From NCBI GenBank assembly GCA_964352225.1, contig CAYGRM010000094.1, forward strand, positions 1 through 18,930: a stretch of 18,930 bases of DNA. The letters run 5' to 3'. Position 1 is the stretch's first letter. Each line of letters opens with the position of its first letter. Of the stretch, positions 1 to 7,007 are shown piece after piece. Position numbers and translations under genes: made by a program. The notes under the pieces are model-generated. The model was not told where the DNA came from. It made no database searches and saw nothing but the letters and a program-made list of their open reading frames with translations. This DNA comes from CAJQQY01 sp964352225. Its GTDB lineage: Bacteria > Bacteroidota > Bacteroidia > Chitinophagales > Saprospiraceae.

Positions 1-1
1 T

Positions 2-112
2 TTTCAAAGAACTGCTTTATTTCTAATGCTTAAAAAAGTGTACGGTAGAGAAAATGTAAAAAAAGAAACTGATCTTAAAAAAGTTTTTAATTTTTATAAT
101 TCTTTACTTTAA
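2..112 (+). CDS. C-terminal tail of an unidentified upstream gene (partial)
   Basis: This frame is open from the left edge for 36 codons and stops with TAA at 110-112. The visible peptide is basic and mixed (it includes KKVYGREN and ends FNFYNSLL), which looks like an ordinary protein C-terminus, but too little is present to name a family. Support comes from context: a strong intrinsic terminator lies about 80 bases downstream on the same strand, before tex starts, so some plus-strand transcript must enter from the left. The other two plus frames close within 33 bases of the edge. The tail could still be chance in AT-rich DNA. Confidence 0.4.
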   Translation, partial: FQRTALFLMLKKVYGRENVKKETDLKKVFNFYNSLL

Positions 113-191
113 AATTTGGTCAGATTAATAGATCTAAAATTACTACATTGAAATAAAAATAATCCTCAAAATTATTCTAATTTCAAGTGTT

Positions 192-229
192 AAAAGCTGT
201 TAGCAAATGTAGTGCTAACAGCTTTTTTT
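192..229 (+). terminator. Intrinsic (Rho-independent) terminator upstream of tex
   Basis: A perfect 13-bp stem (AAAAGCTGTTAGC at 192-204 with GCTAACAGCTTTT at 214-226) closes a 9-base loop and runs into seven T residues (223-229). It sits between the putative upstream gene tail, ending at 112, and tex, and would end plus-strand transcription from the left. The A run on the left arm means it could also work on the other strand, but no minus-strand gene reads into it here. Confidence 0.85.
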
Positions 230-242
230 ATTGGAAAAATCA

Positions 243-292
243 ACACTCATTGCTTAACTTCGCCCTCCGTAGCTGATAGTTTTAACTGGCAG
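243..292. repeat. Dispersed intergenic repeat, copy upstream of tex
   Basis: Bases 243-270 align with 10681-10708 near cdd. Both begin CACTCA, share TTAA-TT in the middle and contain GCCCTCC, with only small indels. Bases 277-292 (TAGTTTTAACTGGCAG) resemble 11320-11336 (TAGTTTTCAGTTGGCAG), upstream of the flippase gene. Two pieces recurring in distant intergenic regions suggest a dispersed non-coding repeat family in this genome. Most of the 113-340 interval is therefore terminator plus repeat, with a tex leader after it and no further gene visible. Confidence 0.5.
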
Positions 293-340
293 CAAAAAAG
301 AGCGCAGCGACCTAAAAAAATATTCAACTAAAAAAACACT

Positions 341-2470
341 ATGAATACCATACACCTTAGCATTATTTCAAAAGACTTAAACCTTCCTCAATCCAAAGTC
401 CAAAGCACTATTAAACTACTCGAAGAAGGAGCCACAATTCCTTTTATCGCTAGGTATCGAAAAGAGGCAACAGGATCTCTAGATGAAGTCAACATCGCTG
501 ATATTAAAACTCAATTTGACAAACTAAATGAGTTGGAAAAAAGAAAGGAAACCATCCTTAAAACCATCGAGGAGCAAGGAAAATTAACCGATGAATTGAA
601 GCAAAGAATTCAAGATACTTTTGATTCTACCATTTTAGAAGATATTTATCTACCATACAAACCTAAAAGAAAAACTCGTGCAAGTGTAGCTAAAGAAAAA
701 GGATTGGAGCCATTGGCAGATATTATTTTTTCACAGAATAATCACCGTGTTGAAGAATTAGCAGAACAGTATCTTAATGATGAAGTGGAGTCTATTGATG
801 ATGCGCTGCAAGGAGCAAGAGACATCATTGCCGAATGGATCAATGAGGATGAGGTAGCTCGACAAAAAGTCAGATATGCCTTCGAAAGAGATGCTAAAAT
901 TTCGGCTAAATTAGTTAGGGGAAAAGAAGAAGAAGCTGTTAAGTACAAGGATTATTTTGATTTTAACGAACCTTTGCATCGTTGCCCATCACACCGACTC
1001 TTAGCGATTCGACGAGCGGAAGACGAGGGCTTCTTGAGAGTTAATATTGCTCCCGAAGCGGAAGAGGTTTTATATCGGTTGGAACGAGAATTTTTAGAAA
1101 ATGGTAATGGAGGCGCCACCAACCAAGTTAAACTAGCCATGGAAGATGCCTACAAAAGATTATTGCAACCTTCCATCGAAACCGAATTTAGAAACATGTC
1201 AAAGGAGTTAGCTGACGCGGAAGCCATTAATGTTTTCACGGAAAATTTAAAACAGCTTTTACTGTCTCCTCCTTTGGGACAAAAAAGAGTTTTGGCCATT
1301 GATCCAGGTTTTCGAACGGGTTGCAAAGTCGTTTGTTTGGATGAAAGTGGAGAACTTACCCATTACTCCACTATTTTTCCTCATCCACCCCAGTCGAAAG
1401 AATATGAAGCCATTGCGGATGTAAAACATCTGGTAGATAAATATAAAATTGATGCGATTGCCATTGGAAATGGAACCGCTGGAAGGGAGAGTTTGGCTAT
1501 TTTCCAACAAGTCGATTATGGGAGACCGGTGGAAGTTTTTATGGTCAATGAAAATGGTGCTTCTATTTATTCCGCGAGTGAAATTGCTAGAGAGGAATTT
1601 CCAGATCATGATATCACCGTGAGAGGTTCGGTTTCGATTGGTAGGCGATTGATGGATCCTTTGGCAGAATTAGTAAAAATTGACCCAAAGTCTATCGGCG
1701 TTGGTCAATATCAACATGATGTTAATCAGATTAAATTAAAAGAAAGCCTTGATCGAACGGTGGAAAGTTGTGTAAATAATGTGGGGATCAATTTGAATAC
1801 GGCGAGTAAACCATTGCTCACTTATGTGTCAGGTCTTGGGCCAACTTTAGCCAAAAACATTATTGAATATCGAACGGAAAATGGGTTGTTTAAAAGCCGT
1901 GATGAATTGAAAAAAGTGAAACGAATGGGCGATAAAGCTTTTGAACAAGCAGCAGGTTTCCTAAGAATTCGGGAGGCAAAAAATCCATTAGACAATACTG
2001 CTGTCCACCCTGAAAGTTATTCTGTCGTAAAGCAAATGGCGAAGGATTTGAATTGTTCAGTCGAAGAATTGATCAAAAATGAATCGCTTCGCAAGCAGAT
2101 TGATTTAAAAAAATATGTTACTGAAAATATCGGTTTACCTACTCTGACAGACATTTTAAAGGAGTTGGAAAAACCGGGACTAGATCCTCGTGGAAGTGCG
2201 AAAGCAGTAGAGTTTTCCAAGACGATCAAGACGATTGAGGATGTTCACCCTGGGATGATTTTGACGGGTGTCATTAACAACATTACCAATTTTGGGGCGT
2301 TCGTTGACATTGGAATTAAGCAAGGCGGTTTGATTCATATATCTGAAATTGCGAATCGATTTATTAAGAATCCTGCGGAAGTAGTATCATTGAATCAAGA
2401 GGTACAAGTGAAAGTATTGGAAGTGGATTTGCAGCGAGGGAGGATTCAGTTGTCCATGAAGCAGGTGTAA
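341..2470 (+). CDS. tex: Tex-family RNA-binding S1 domain protein
   Basis: Tex (YhgF) proteins are cytoplasmic nucleic-acid-binding factors linked to transcription and RNA metabolism and related to eukaryotic Spt6. The 709-aa product has the complete family order: an all-helical N-terminal region (about 1-190, with the conserved ATIPFIARYRKEATGSLDE segment near residue 32), a YqgF/RNase H-like domain beginning RVLAIDPGFRTG near residue 316, tandem helix-hairpin-helix motifs (about 485-550, including VSGLGPTLAKNIIEYR), and a C-terminal S1 domain from about residue 635 (HPGMILTGVINNITNFGAFVDIG, split here only by reading on). The length is close to that usual in Bacteroidota and shorter than proteobacterial forms. 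The ATG at 341 fits the family N-terminus. The gene seems to be transcribed alone, between the terminator at 192-229 and the convergent terminator at 2556-2595. Confidence 0.97.
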   Translation: MNTIHLSIISKDLNLPQSKVQSTIKLLEEGATIPFIARYRKEATGSLDEVNIADIKTQFDKLNELEKRKETILKTIEEQGKLTDELKQRIQDTFDSTILEDIYLPYKPKRKTRASVAKEKGLEPLADIIFSQNNHRVEELAEQYLNDEVESIDDALQGARDIIAEWINEDEVARQKVRYAFERDAKISAKLVRGKEEEAVKYKDYFDFNEPLHRCPSHRLLAIRRAEDEGFLRVNIAPEAEEVLYRLEREFLENGNGGATNQVKLAMEDAYKRLLQPSIETEFRNMSKELADAEAINVFTENLKQLLLSPPLGQKRVLAIDPGFRTGCKVVCLDESGELTHYSTIFPHPPQSKEYEAIADVKHLVDKYKIDAIAIGNGTAGRESLAIFQQVDYGRPVEVFMVNENGASIYSASEIAREEFPDHDITVRGSVSIGRRLMDPLAELVKIDPKSIGVGQYQHDVNQIKLKESLDRTVESCVNNVGINLNTASKPLLTYVSGLGPTLAKNIIEYRTENGLFKSRDELKKVKRMGDKAFEQAAGFLRIREAKNPLDNTAVHPESYSVVKQMAKDLNCSVEELIKNESLRKQIDLKKYVTENIGLPTLTDILKELEKPGLDPRGSAKAVEFSKTIKTIEDVHPGMILTGVINNITNFGAFVDIGIKQGGLIHISEIANRFIKNPAEVVSLNQEVQVKVLEVDLQRGRIQLSMKQV

Positions 2471-2555
2471 AGAAAGCAAACACTCCATGGGAAGACACAG
2501 ACTTTGCTAAAGTCTCATCTATAAATCTTGATTCTACTAAATTGAGCAATGAAAT

Positions 2556-2595
2556 AAAAAAAGGGTGAACTAAAATTCAAATAGTTCACCCTTTT
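2556..2595. terminator. Bidirectional terminator between tex and the GNAT gene
   Basis: A perfect 14-bp stem (AAAAGGGTGAACTA at 2559-2572 with TAGTTCACCCTTTT at 2582-2595) encloses a 9-base loop. The A tract at 2556-2562 gives a seven-T run on the minus strand, while the plus strand has four Ts. It lies between two convergent genes, tex ending at 2470 and the acetyltransferase ending at 2615, and should serve both, more strongly the minus-strand one. Confidence 0.88.
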
Positions 2596-2614
2596 CAATT
2601 AACACACCTTTTAA

Positions 2615-2914
2615 TTATTCAATATTTATACCTTTCTTAACTAATCTTTTCCACTCAGGGTGGCGCTTAATATAAGCTGCAACAAACGGACAAGTTGGAA
2701 TGATCGCTAAATCGTGTTTATCAATTTCTTCCAAAACTTGCTTGATTAAAGCAGTTCCTATTCCTTTTCCCTCCAACTCAACGGGAACTTCAGTATGGGT
2801 TAAAAATATATTGCCTTTAACTTTGATGTATTCGATCTTTGGAATGAACCCATCTATATGAAATTCATATTGTTTAGCTGATTCGTTGTCGACTAGTTGA
2901 TAATTAGTATCCAT
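2615..2914 (-). CDS. Small GNAT-type N-acetyltransferase (YjdJ-like)
   Basis: The 99-aa protein matches the compact YjdJ-type branch of the GNAT superfamily, cytoplasmic proteins that bind acetyl-CoA and whose substrates are mostly unknown. The core is visible: a beta strand carrying HTEVPVELEGKGIGTALI (about 40-57), whose EGKGIG loop corresponds to the acetyl-CoA pyrophosphate-binding turn, then a helix, then CPFVAAYIKRHPEW (about 75-88), the conserved C-terminal signature of this group. Its length is typical of the family. The gene starts 61 bases after the yceI stop on the same strand, with a long palindrome in the spacer, so it may be co-transcribed with yceI or separated from it by that structure. 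I saw no convincing promoter of its own. The acceptor substrate cannot be inferred. Confidence 0.88.
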   Translation of the reverse strand: MDTNYQLVDNESAKQYEFHIDGFIPKIEYIKVKGNIFLTHTEVPVELEGKGIGTALIKQVLEEIDKHDLAIIPTCPFVAAYIKRHPEWKRLVKKGINIE

Positions 2915-2929
2915 TGAATATTATTGATG

Positions 2930-2964
2930 AGTATGAGCATCATAAAATTTATGATGCTCATACT
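2930..2964. repeat. 35-base near-perfect palindrome between yceI and the GNAT gene
   Basis: GTATGAGCATCATAAA (2931-2946) is followed after one base by its exact reverse complement (2948-2963), and 2930/2964 also pair. In RNA this would make a very stable hairpin of about 14-15 bp with a small loop. It starts 12 bases past the yceI stop and ends 15 bases before the GNAT start codon. No T run follows it on the minus strand, so it is not a standard intrinsic terminator. An mRNA 3'-end stabiliser, a processing site or a leader structure are all possible. Confidence 0.8.
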
Positions 2965-2975
2965 TATTTATCTTT

Positions 2976-3566
2976 TTACTTTACTACTAAATTTACTGAT
3001 AAGTCAAACTCATCATAGATAGTTTTATCTCCTAAGTTATCGAAGAAACTTCCTGATCCATATCTTACATCAAACTCAGATCTATCCAATGTAATATCAG
3101 CTTTAGCTGTTTTTACTCCATTCGCTTCAGTTACCATTGCATTGAATTTAATTTCCTTAGTCGTTTCTTTGATCGTTAAATTTCCAGTAATTTTGTACTC
3201 CCCTGTTTTGCCTCTTGAAGTTACTTTTGTGATCACAAATTTTGCAGTTGGGTACTTTTCAGTTCCAAAAAAGTCAGCAGATTTTAAGTGTCCTTCCAAC
3301 TTCTCTTTTCCTTGACCTGCTTTTAAGTCAGTTACTTCCAAACTTGCCATGTCAATATCAAAACTTCCTCCCGTCAAAGATCCATCTGTAAAATCTAAAA
3401 TCCCATTTTTTACTTTTAAGATACCTGCGTGCTCTCCAGTTACTTTGTAGCCTTTCCAAGTAATTACACTTTTGGCAATATCAACTGGTGTTCCCTCTCC
3501 TACATTATTAGGAGTAAATGCGAATGCAAAAAATGCTACGAATGCTAATGTTAATAAATTTTTCAT
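2976..3566 (-). CDS. YceI-family exported lipid-binding-like protein
   Basis: YceI-like proteins are periplasmic lipocalin-type barrels that hold long isoprenoid-like or lipid ligands; the physiological role in Bacteroidota is usually unknown. The 196-aa product begins with a hydrophobic signal peptide (MKNLLTLAFVAFFAFAF, cleavage near residue 18-20). The mature part shows family hallmarks: SVITWKGYKVTGEHAG (about 33-48), GSFDIDMASLEVTDL (about 67-81), LKSADFFGTEKYPTAKF (about 94-110), GNLTIKETTKEI (about 128-139) and a C-terminal LDRSEFDVRYGSGSFFDN (about 160-177). The length is normal. A MarR-type regulator lies directly upstream on the same strand, and a palindrome that could bind it overlaps the likely promoter. 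yceI next to a MarR gene suggests ligand-responsive envelope regulation, which is an inference. Confidence 0.94.
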   Translation of the reverse strand: MKNLLTLAFVAFFAFAFTPNNVGEGTPVDIAKSVITWKGYKVTGEHAGILKVKNGILDFTDGSLTGGSFDIDMASLEVTDLKAGQGKEKLEGHLKSADFFGTEKYPTAKFVITKVTSRGKTGEYKITGNLTIKETTKEIKFNAMVTEANGVKTAKADITLDRSEFDVRYGSGSFFDNLGDKTIYDEFDLSVNLVVK

Positions 3567-3667
3567 AATTTTTAATTTGATTTTAAAATTCCGATGGTCA
3601 ATTTTTTCGTCGGAAATGTGAATAAATATGTTCCTTTAACAATGTTTCGATTAAAAAGTTTAGACAT

Positions 3668-3685
3668 TAAATGTATATACATCTA
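3668..3685. promoter_or_regulatory. Palindromic operator candidate for the adjacent MarR regulator
   Basis: ATGTATATACAT (3671-3682) is a perfect 12-bp palindrome, extended outward by TA on each side with one mismatched pair (18 bp in all). Its size and AT-rich symmetry are typical of sites bound by MarR dimers. It overlaps the candidate yceI -7 element, where a bound repressor would block transcription. A related sequence (ATTGTATATATT on the minus strand, 4194-4183) overlaps the marR -7 element, which would fit autoregulation. Direct binding is inferred. Confidence 0.45.
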
Positions 3686-3695
3686 TTTTTTCAAA
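3668..3695 (-). promoter_or_regulatory. Possible yceI promoter (variant -7 element)
   Basis: On the minus strand TTTG (3695-3692) precedes TACATTTA (3675-3668), one base away from the Bacteroidota -7 consensus TAnnTTTG. The 16-base spacer is a little short. It lies about 100 bases upstream of the yceI start. The same -7 variant appears before cdd and before the putative lipoprotein gene. This is consensus matching by eye only. Confidence 0.35.
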
Positions 3696-3711
3696 AAAAA
3701 TGAAGGATTCT

Positions 3712-4170
3712 TTAATCTCTCATTTTGTCTAATAAATCATTTAACTGCTTAGCTTCTTTTTTGGTCAAAACGGAAAGTGTATTTTCTATTTCGCCTTCCA
3801 ATATTCTTGAAGCCTGATCTACTATTTTTTTACCTTCCTCTGTGATAGCAATATCTACCCGCCTTCGATCTTCAGAACAAGAAGTTCTTGCAACCAACCC
3901 TTTTTGCTTTAATTTTTCTACTAAACGAGAAGCATTTGACATTTTATCAATCATTCTTTCCGTCAATAATTTTACCGTTGCCGGTTCTGGATCTCTACCT
4001 TTTAAAATTCGCAAAATATTAAACTGTTGAACTGAAAGGTTAAATTCTTTCAAAACCTGTAATTGCAAAGAACTCATCCATGAAGCAGAGTAAATAATAT
4101 TTACACCGAGTTTGTGATATTCATCCTTGAATCTACTTTGTTGAATCTCTTCTTCTAGTTTCATATTCAT
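3712..4170 (-). CDS. MarR-family winged-helix transcriptional regulator
   Basis: MarR proteins are cytoplasmic dimeric regulators, usually repressors that release DNA on binding a small molecule or on oxidation. From the chosen ATG at 4170 the product is 152 aa, a usual length. The winged helix is clear: LSVQQFNILRIL (about 45-56), recognition region ERMIDKMSNASRLVEKLKQKGLV, and the wing with SEDRRRVDIAITEEGK, whose DRR motif is characteristic. Flanking helices supply the dimer interface. An in-frame TTG at 4216-4218 would add 16 residues, but a good promoter (TATATTTG at 4188-4181) lies inside that extension, so ATG 4170 or the next one at 4164 is preferred. The likely targets are its own promoter and yceI. 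One Cys (in ARTSCSEDRR) sits beside the wing; redox sensing is possible but unproven. Confidence 0.92.
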   Translation of the reverse strand: MNMKLEEEIQQSRFKDEYHKLGVNIIYSASWMSSLQLQVLKEFNLSVQQFNILRILKGRDPEPATVKLLTERMIDKMSNASRLVEKLKQKGLVARTSCSEDRRRVDIAITEEGKKIVDQASRILEGEIENTLSVLTKKEAKQLNDLLDKMRD

Positions 4171-4180
4171 GTTTATGCTG

Positions 4181-4211
4181 CAAATATATACAATTACATT
4201 TGATGTAGCAA
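4181..4211 (-). promoter_or_regulatory. marR promoter (Bacteroidota -33/-7 type)
   Basis: On the minus strand TTG (4211-4209), a 20-base spacer and a perfect -7 element TATATTTG (4188-4181) fit the Bacteroidota sigma-A consensus. Transcription would start about 5-12 bases before the ATG codons at 4170 and 4164, giving a very short leader. This promoter is the main reason for rejecting the upstream TTG start. A sequence resembling the palindrome before yceI overlaps the -7 element. Confidence 0.65.
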
Positions 4212-4241
4212 CATTCAATTTTACTTTTTGTTATTTTTTTC

Positions 4242-4283
4242 AAAAAAAAACTGCCTAGTCCTCAAAAAGACTAAGCAGTTTTT
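4242..4283 (-). terminator. Intrinsic terminator of the T9SS gene cluster
   Basis: Arms 4246-4260 and 4269-4283 form a 15-bp stem around an 8-base loop. The single mismatch (C4255/A4274 on the plus strand) becomes a G-U wobble when read as minus-strand RNA, and the A run at 4242-4250 gives nine Us there. Both facts point to use on the minus strand. It lies 40 bases past the stop of the OmpA-family gene and separates that cluster from the marR promoter. Confidence 0.88.
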
Positions 4284-4322
4284 AAATATTATTTGATTAA
4301 TGACTTAAAAAGTAGATTTACT

Positions 4323-6830
4323 TTAGAATGGGCAACTTGCACATTCGTCTACTTTTGCATCAAGATTTTCTTTTGAAAGTGATTCTCCAGTTGAACAACT
4401 AACACATCCGATCACTCGGAATTCAGTTCGTCGATTCATTTGATGTTCTCTTTCAGAACAAGGAATTCGATTAGCACAATTGTTTACATTTTTATTCTCA
4501 CCGTATCCTCTCGCAACTAATCTTTCTTCTGCTATTCCACAATCCATTAATGCTCGAACTACAGATTCTGCTCTTCTTTGAGAAAGACTTCGATTATATC
4601 TAAATGAACCTCTGGAGTCAGTATGAGAGGCAATCTCGATAATCAAATCAGGATTCTCAGTCATCATTTTACATAATTTATTGATCTCTGGTTGCGCTTC
4701 ATCTCTTAAATATGATTGGTCAAAGTCATAATAGATGTGAAGTAAATATGCATAATAACCTTCTTGCCCTGGATCGGTCGGTGATTGCTGAAATGTCGGA
4801 CTTGAACCTCCATCCTTGATTTGTCCATCTTCATAAGTGATATTTCCTACAGTCTTATTTGCTGGCTCTTCGGTTTGAGGATCAATATATAGTCCTATTT
4901 CAGGATCATAGACAGGCGAATTAGGATCTCTTTGTACTATTGGATTTTCTCCAAAAATCGGATCTTCTCCATCAGGATTGCTTGGATTAACATTTACAAT
5001 AGGTGCAGAAATCGGACTCAAATTAACCACCGCCTGCAAAGTAGTCGGCTCTGTCAAATCACGAGTACATTGATTCTCTACCGGACTTCCAAAGTAACCT
5101 TCTTTTTTAGCAGCAACTGTATAACAACAATCTTCTGCCAATTCGAAAGAAAGCGTTCCCGTTGAATCGGTATAAACTGCTTCTGGCTGAGCACCTTCGC
5201 AATCGTTAGTCAAAGTTACCAATGCACCTTCGATGGGATTTCCAGTCGTTGGATCAACAACCAAAACATCTAAATTAAATAGTACTTCTTTTTTCAATGG
5301 AATCTCGACAAAAACTTTTTGTCCCATTTCCACACTTTTAGTACAACCTTCTTTTGTGTTGTCTAAATATTCGTCCATGCTTGCAGCAAAGTTGCAGCAT
5401 TGATCCATTTTCATGTCGAACATGATTTTTCCTTCGGTATTCGTCAACATTTCTGCCCCTGTGCAATCATTTACAACTGTTGCCCCTGGAATTGGTTCAC
5501 CAGTTGCTTCATCAATCACCAAGATTTCCATCGTAGCAGCAGATTTTCTAAAAGCGTAAATATCATCACGCCCTACTCCACCTTCTCGATCAGATGTAAA
5601 ATATCCTTCTTTGCCTTCATCGTCGAAGATAATTCCAAAATCATCAGAGATGGTATTCAATGGGTATCCCATATTAGTAATGTCTCCAAATTGATCATCT
5701 CCTTTATCATCCATGTAGTAGATATCTATTCCACCTAAACCAACATGTCCGTTCGAACCAAAGTATAGTCTTTCGCTATTGCTATCGTAATATGGAAAAA
5801 TTTCATTTCCTTCCGTATTAATTCTTGCTCCAAGGTTAATTGGTGGCCCCCAACTGCTACCATCCATGGTAGTCATGTATAAATCCATTCCTCCAAAACC
5901 ACCAGGCATGTCAGATGAAAAATACATTTTTGTACCATCAGAAGTCAAGGTTGGATGGGCAACAGAATACTCATCAGAGTTAAAAGGTAAGCCTTCCAAA
6001 TCTTTCCACTCATCACCATCGATAGTTGCAGAGAAAACTTTCAGACGGATAATACCATCATCATCTTTTCCTACTTTTCCATTCATGATATTATTTCGTG
6101 TGAAATAAATTTTAGATTGGTCTTTATTATAAGTTACTGCTGCGTCATGAAATTTAGAATTCAACCTTTTAGAATACTTCTCAGGTTTTTCATAAGTATA
6201 TTCTGCAGGTTCTTTACCTTCTTTTTGTCTTTTCACTTGAAACAATTCGTTAAATGGATTACCTGTCCATTCAGTTGTCCGAACGATGGCAACACCTTTA
6301 TCTCGCTCTGAAGCGAAAACTAAACCATCATCATAATATGCTGGAGAAAAATCATCCAAGTTAGAATTAAAATCAACATGTACGATCTCGTAAATCCCTG
6401 CGTTCTTAGTCCGCAACTCATCTTCGTAGTCACAAGCTTGTACTAAGTACTGCCCACGTTGATCTTCTGGAACTGCATCAACATAAGCTTGATACCATTC
6501 TTTGGCCAAATCGCATTTACCATTTCGTTGGAGCATTTGACCATAATATAATTTGTGGATTGGTTCTGCATCAGCAAGCTGAACCACTTGACCATACCAA
6601 TACTCTGCATTTTCTGAATCATTAACTTTTCGATAAGCTTCCGCAATATTGATTTTAGCTTCAGGATTATCATCTTTATCAAGGATCTGATTGTACAATT
6701 CGATGGCACCCATGTAGTTGAGTTGTTCCATGTACATTCTCGCTCTTTTAACTTTTGAGAGTTGAGCAAATGCGCCGCTTGAAGCTATCATACAAAGCAA
6801 CAAAGCTAAAATCACCTTCTGTTTTATCAT
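4323..6830 (-). CDS. PorE-like TPR/PD40-propeller/CRD/OmpA envelope protein
   Basis: The 835-aa protein combines a signal peptide (1-22, cleavage after AFA), TPR-like helices (about 25-130), a PD40/WD40-like beta-propeller (about 155-428, with repeats such as LTSDGTKMYFSSDMPGGFGG and EGYFTSDREGGVGRDDIYAF), two carboxypeptidase regulatory-like domains (about 433-512 and 520-603), a Pro/Asn-rich linker, and a C-terminal OmpA peptidoglycan-binding domain (about 695-808, with IYYDFDQSYLRDEA, SHTDSRG and the NRRTEF end). This order is the one described for PorE of the Porphyromonas gingivalis T9SS. Unlike PorE it has no clear lipobox, so it is probably a soluble periplasmic protein. Each regulatory-like domain carries its own single Cys, CC pair and later Cys, and a Cys-rich tail follows the OmpA domain. 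As last gene after a type B cargo and porP, it probably ties that module to peptidoglycan. Whether it is the core PorE or a cluster-specific paralogue is open. Confidence 0.92.
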   Translation of the reverse strand: MIKQKVILALLLCMIASSGAFAQLSKVKRARMYMEQLNYMGAIELYNQILDKDDNPEAKINIAEAYRKVNDSENAEYWYGQVVQLADAEPIHKLYYGQMLQRNGKCDLAKEWYQAYVDAVPEDQRGQYLVQACDYEDELRTKNAGIYEIVHVDFNSNLDDFSPAYYDDGLVFASERDKGVAIVRTTEWTGNPFNELFQVKRQKEGKEPAEYTYEKPEKYSKRLNSKFHDAAVTYNKDQSKIYFTRNNIMNGKVGKDDDGIIRLKVFSATIDGDEWKDLEGLPFNSDEYSVAHPTLTSDGTKMYFSSDMPGGFGGMDLYMTTMDGSSWGPPINLGARINTEGNEIFPYYDSNSERLYFGSNGHVGLGGIDIYYMDDKGDDQFGDITNMGYPLNTISDDFGIIFDDEGKEGYFTSDREGGVGRDDIYAFRKSAATMEILVIDEATGEPIPGATVVNDCTGAEMLTNTEGKIMFDMKMDQCCNFAASMDEYLDNTKEGCTKSVEMGQKVFVEIPLKKEVLFNLDVLVVDPTTGNPIEGALVTLTNDCEGAQPEAVYTDSTGTLSFELAEDCCYTVAAKKEGYFGSPVENQCTRDLTEPTTLQAVVNLSPISAPIVNVNPSNPDGEDPIFGENPIVQRDPNSPVYDPEIGLYIDPQTEEPANKTVGNITYEDGQIKDGGSSPTFQQSPTDPGQEGYYAYLLHIYYDFDQSYLRDEAQPEINKLCKMMTENPDLIIEIASHTDSRGSFRYNRSLSQRRAESVVRALMDCGIAEERLVARGYGENKNVNNCANRIPCSEREHQMNRRTEFRVIGCVSCSTGESLSKENLDAKVDECASCPF

Positions 6831-7007
6831 GTTTCTAGTGTTTTAATCATCCCCGGTATATGGGAAAAACATTAATTTTTTTTTTTTGGAAAATTTCGTT
6901 TCGAATGGCTACCCACTCAATTCTATTGATTAAAGTCTAGTGGTTTTCTCTTTATAGTTTACGACACCTAATTCAAAAAGGTTTAGGTATCGATTATTAG
7001 ACCTTGA

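Noticed and set aside
231..262. TTG-N21-TAACTTCG as a tex promoter.
   Set aside because: The -7 half falls inside the dispersed repeat and has a mismatch, so the match may come from the repeat and not from a promoter.
2456..2567. A second open frame overlapping the end of tex and running to the terminator (reads as KANTPWEDTDFAKVSS and onward), which could mean a frameshifted longer tex.
   Set aside because: The tex S1 domain is complete at the annotated stop and ends as family members usually do; the extra frame ends in residues made by the terminator stem, so chance is more likely.
4171..4218. TTG start adding 16 residues to the MarR protein.
   Set aside because: A consensus promoter lies inside the extension, and the ATG at 4170 gives the usual family length.
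6962..6990. ACCTAA/TTAGGT inverted repeat as a terminator between porP and the OmpA gene.
   Set aside because: The stem is only six AT-rich pairs with an 11-base loop and no T run at the right end; read-through within the cluster is more likely.
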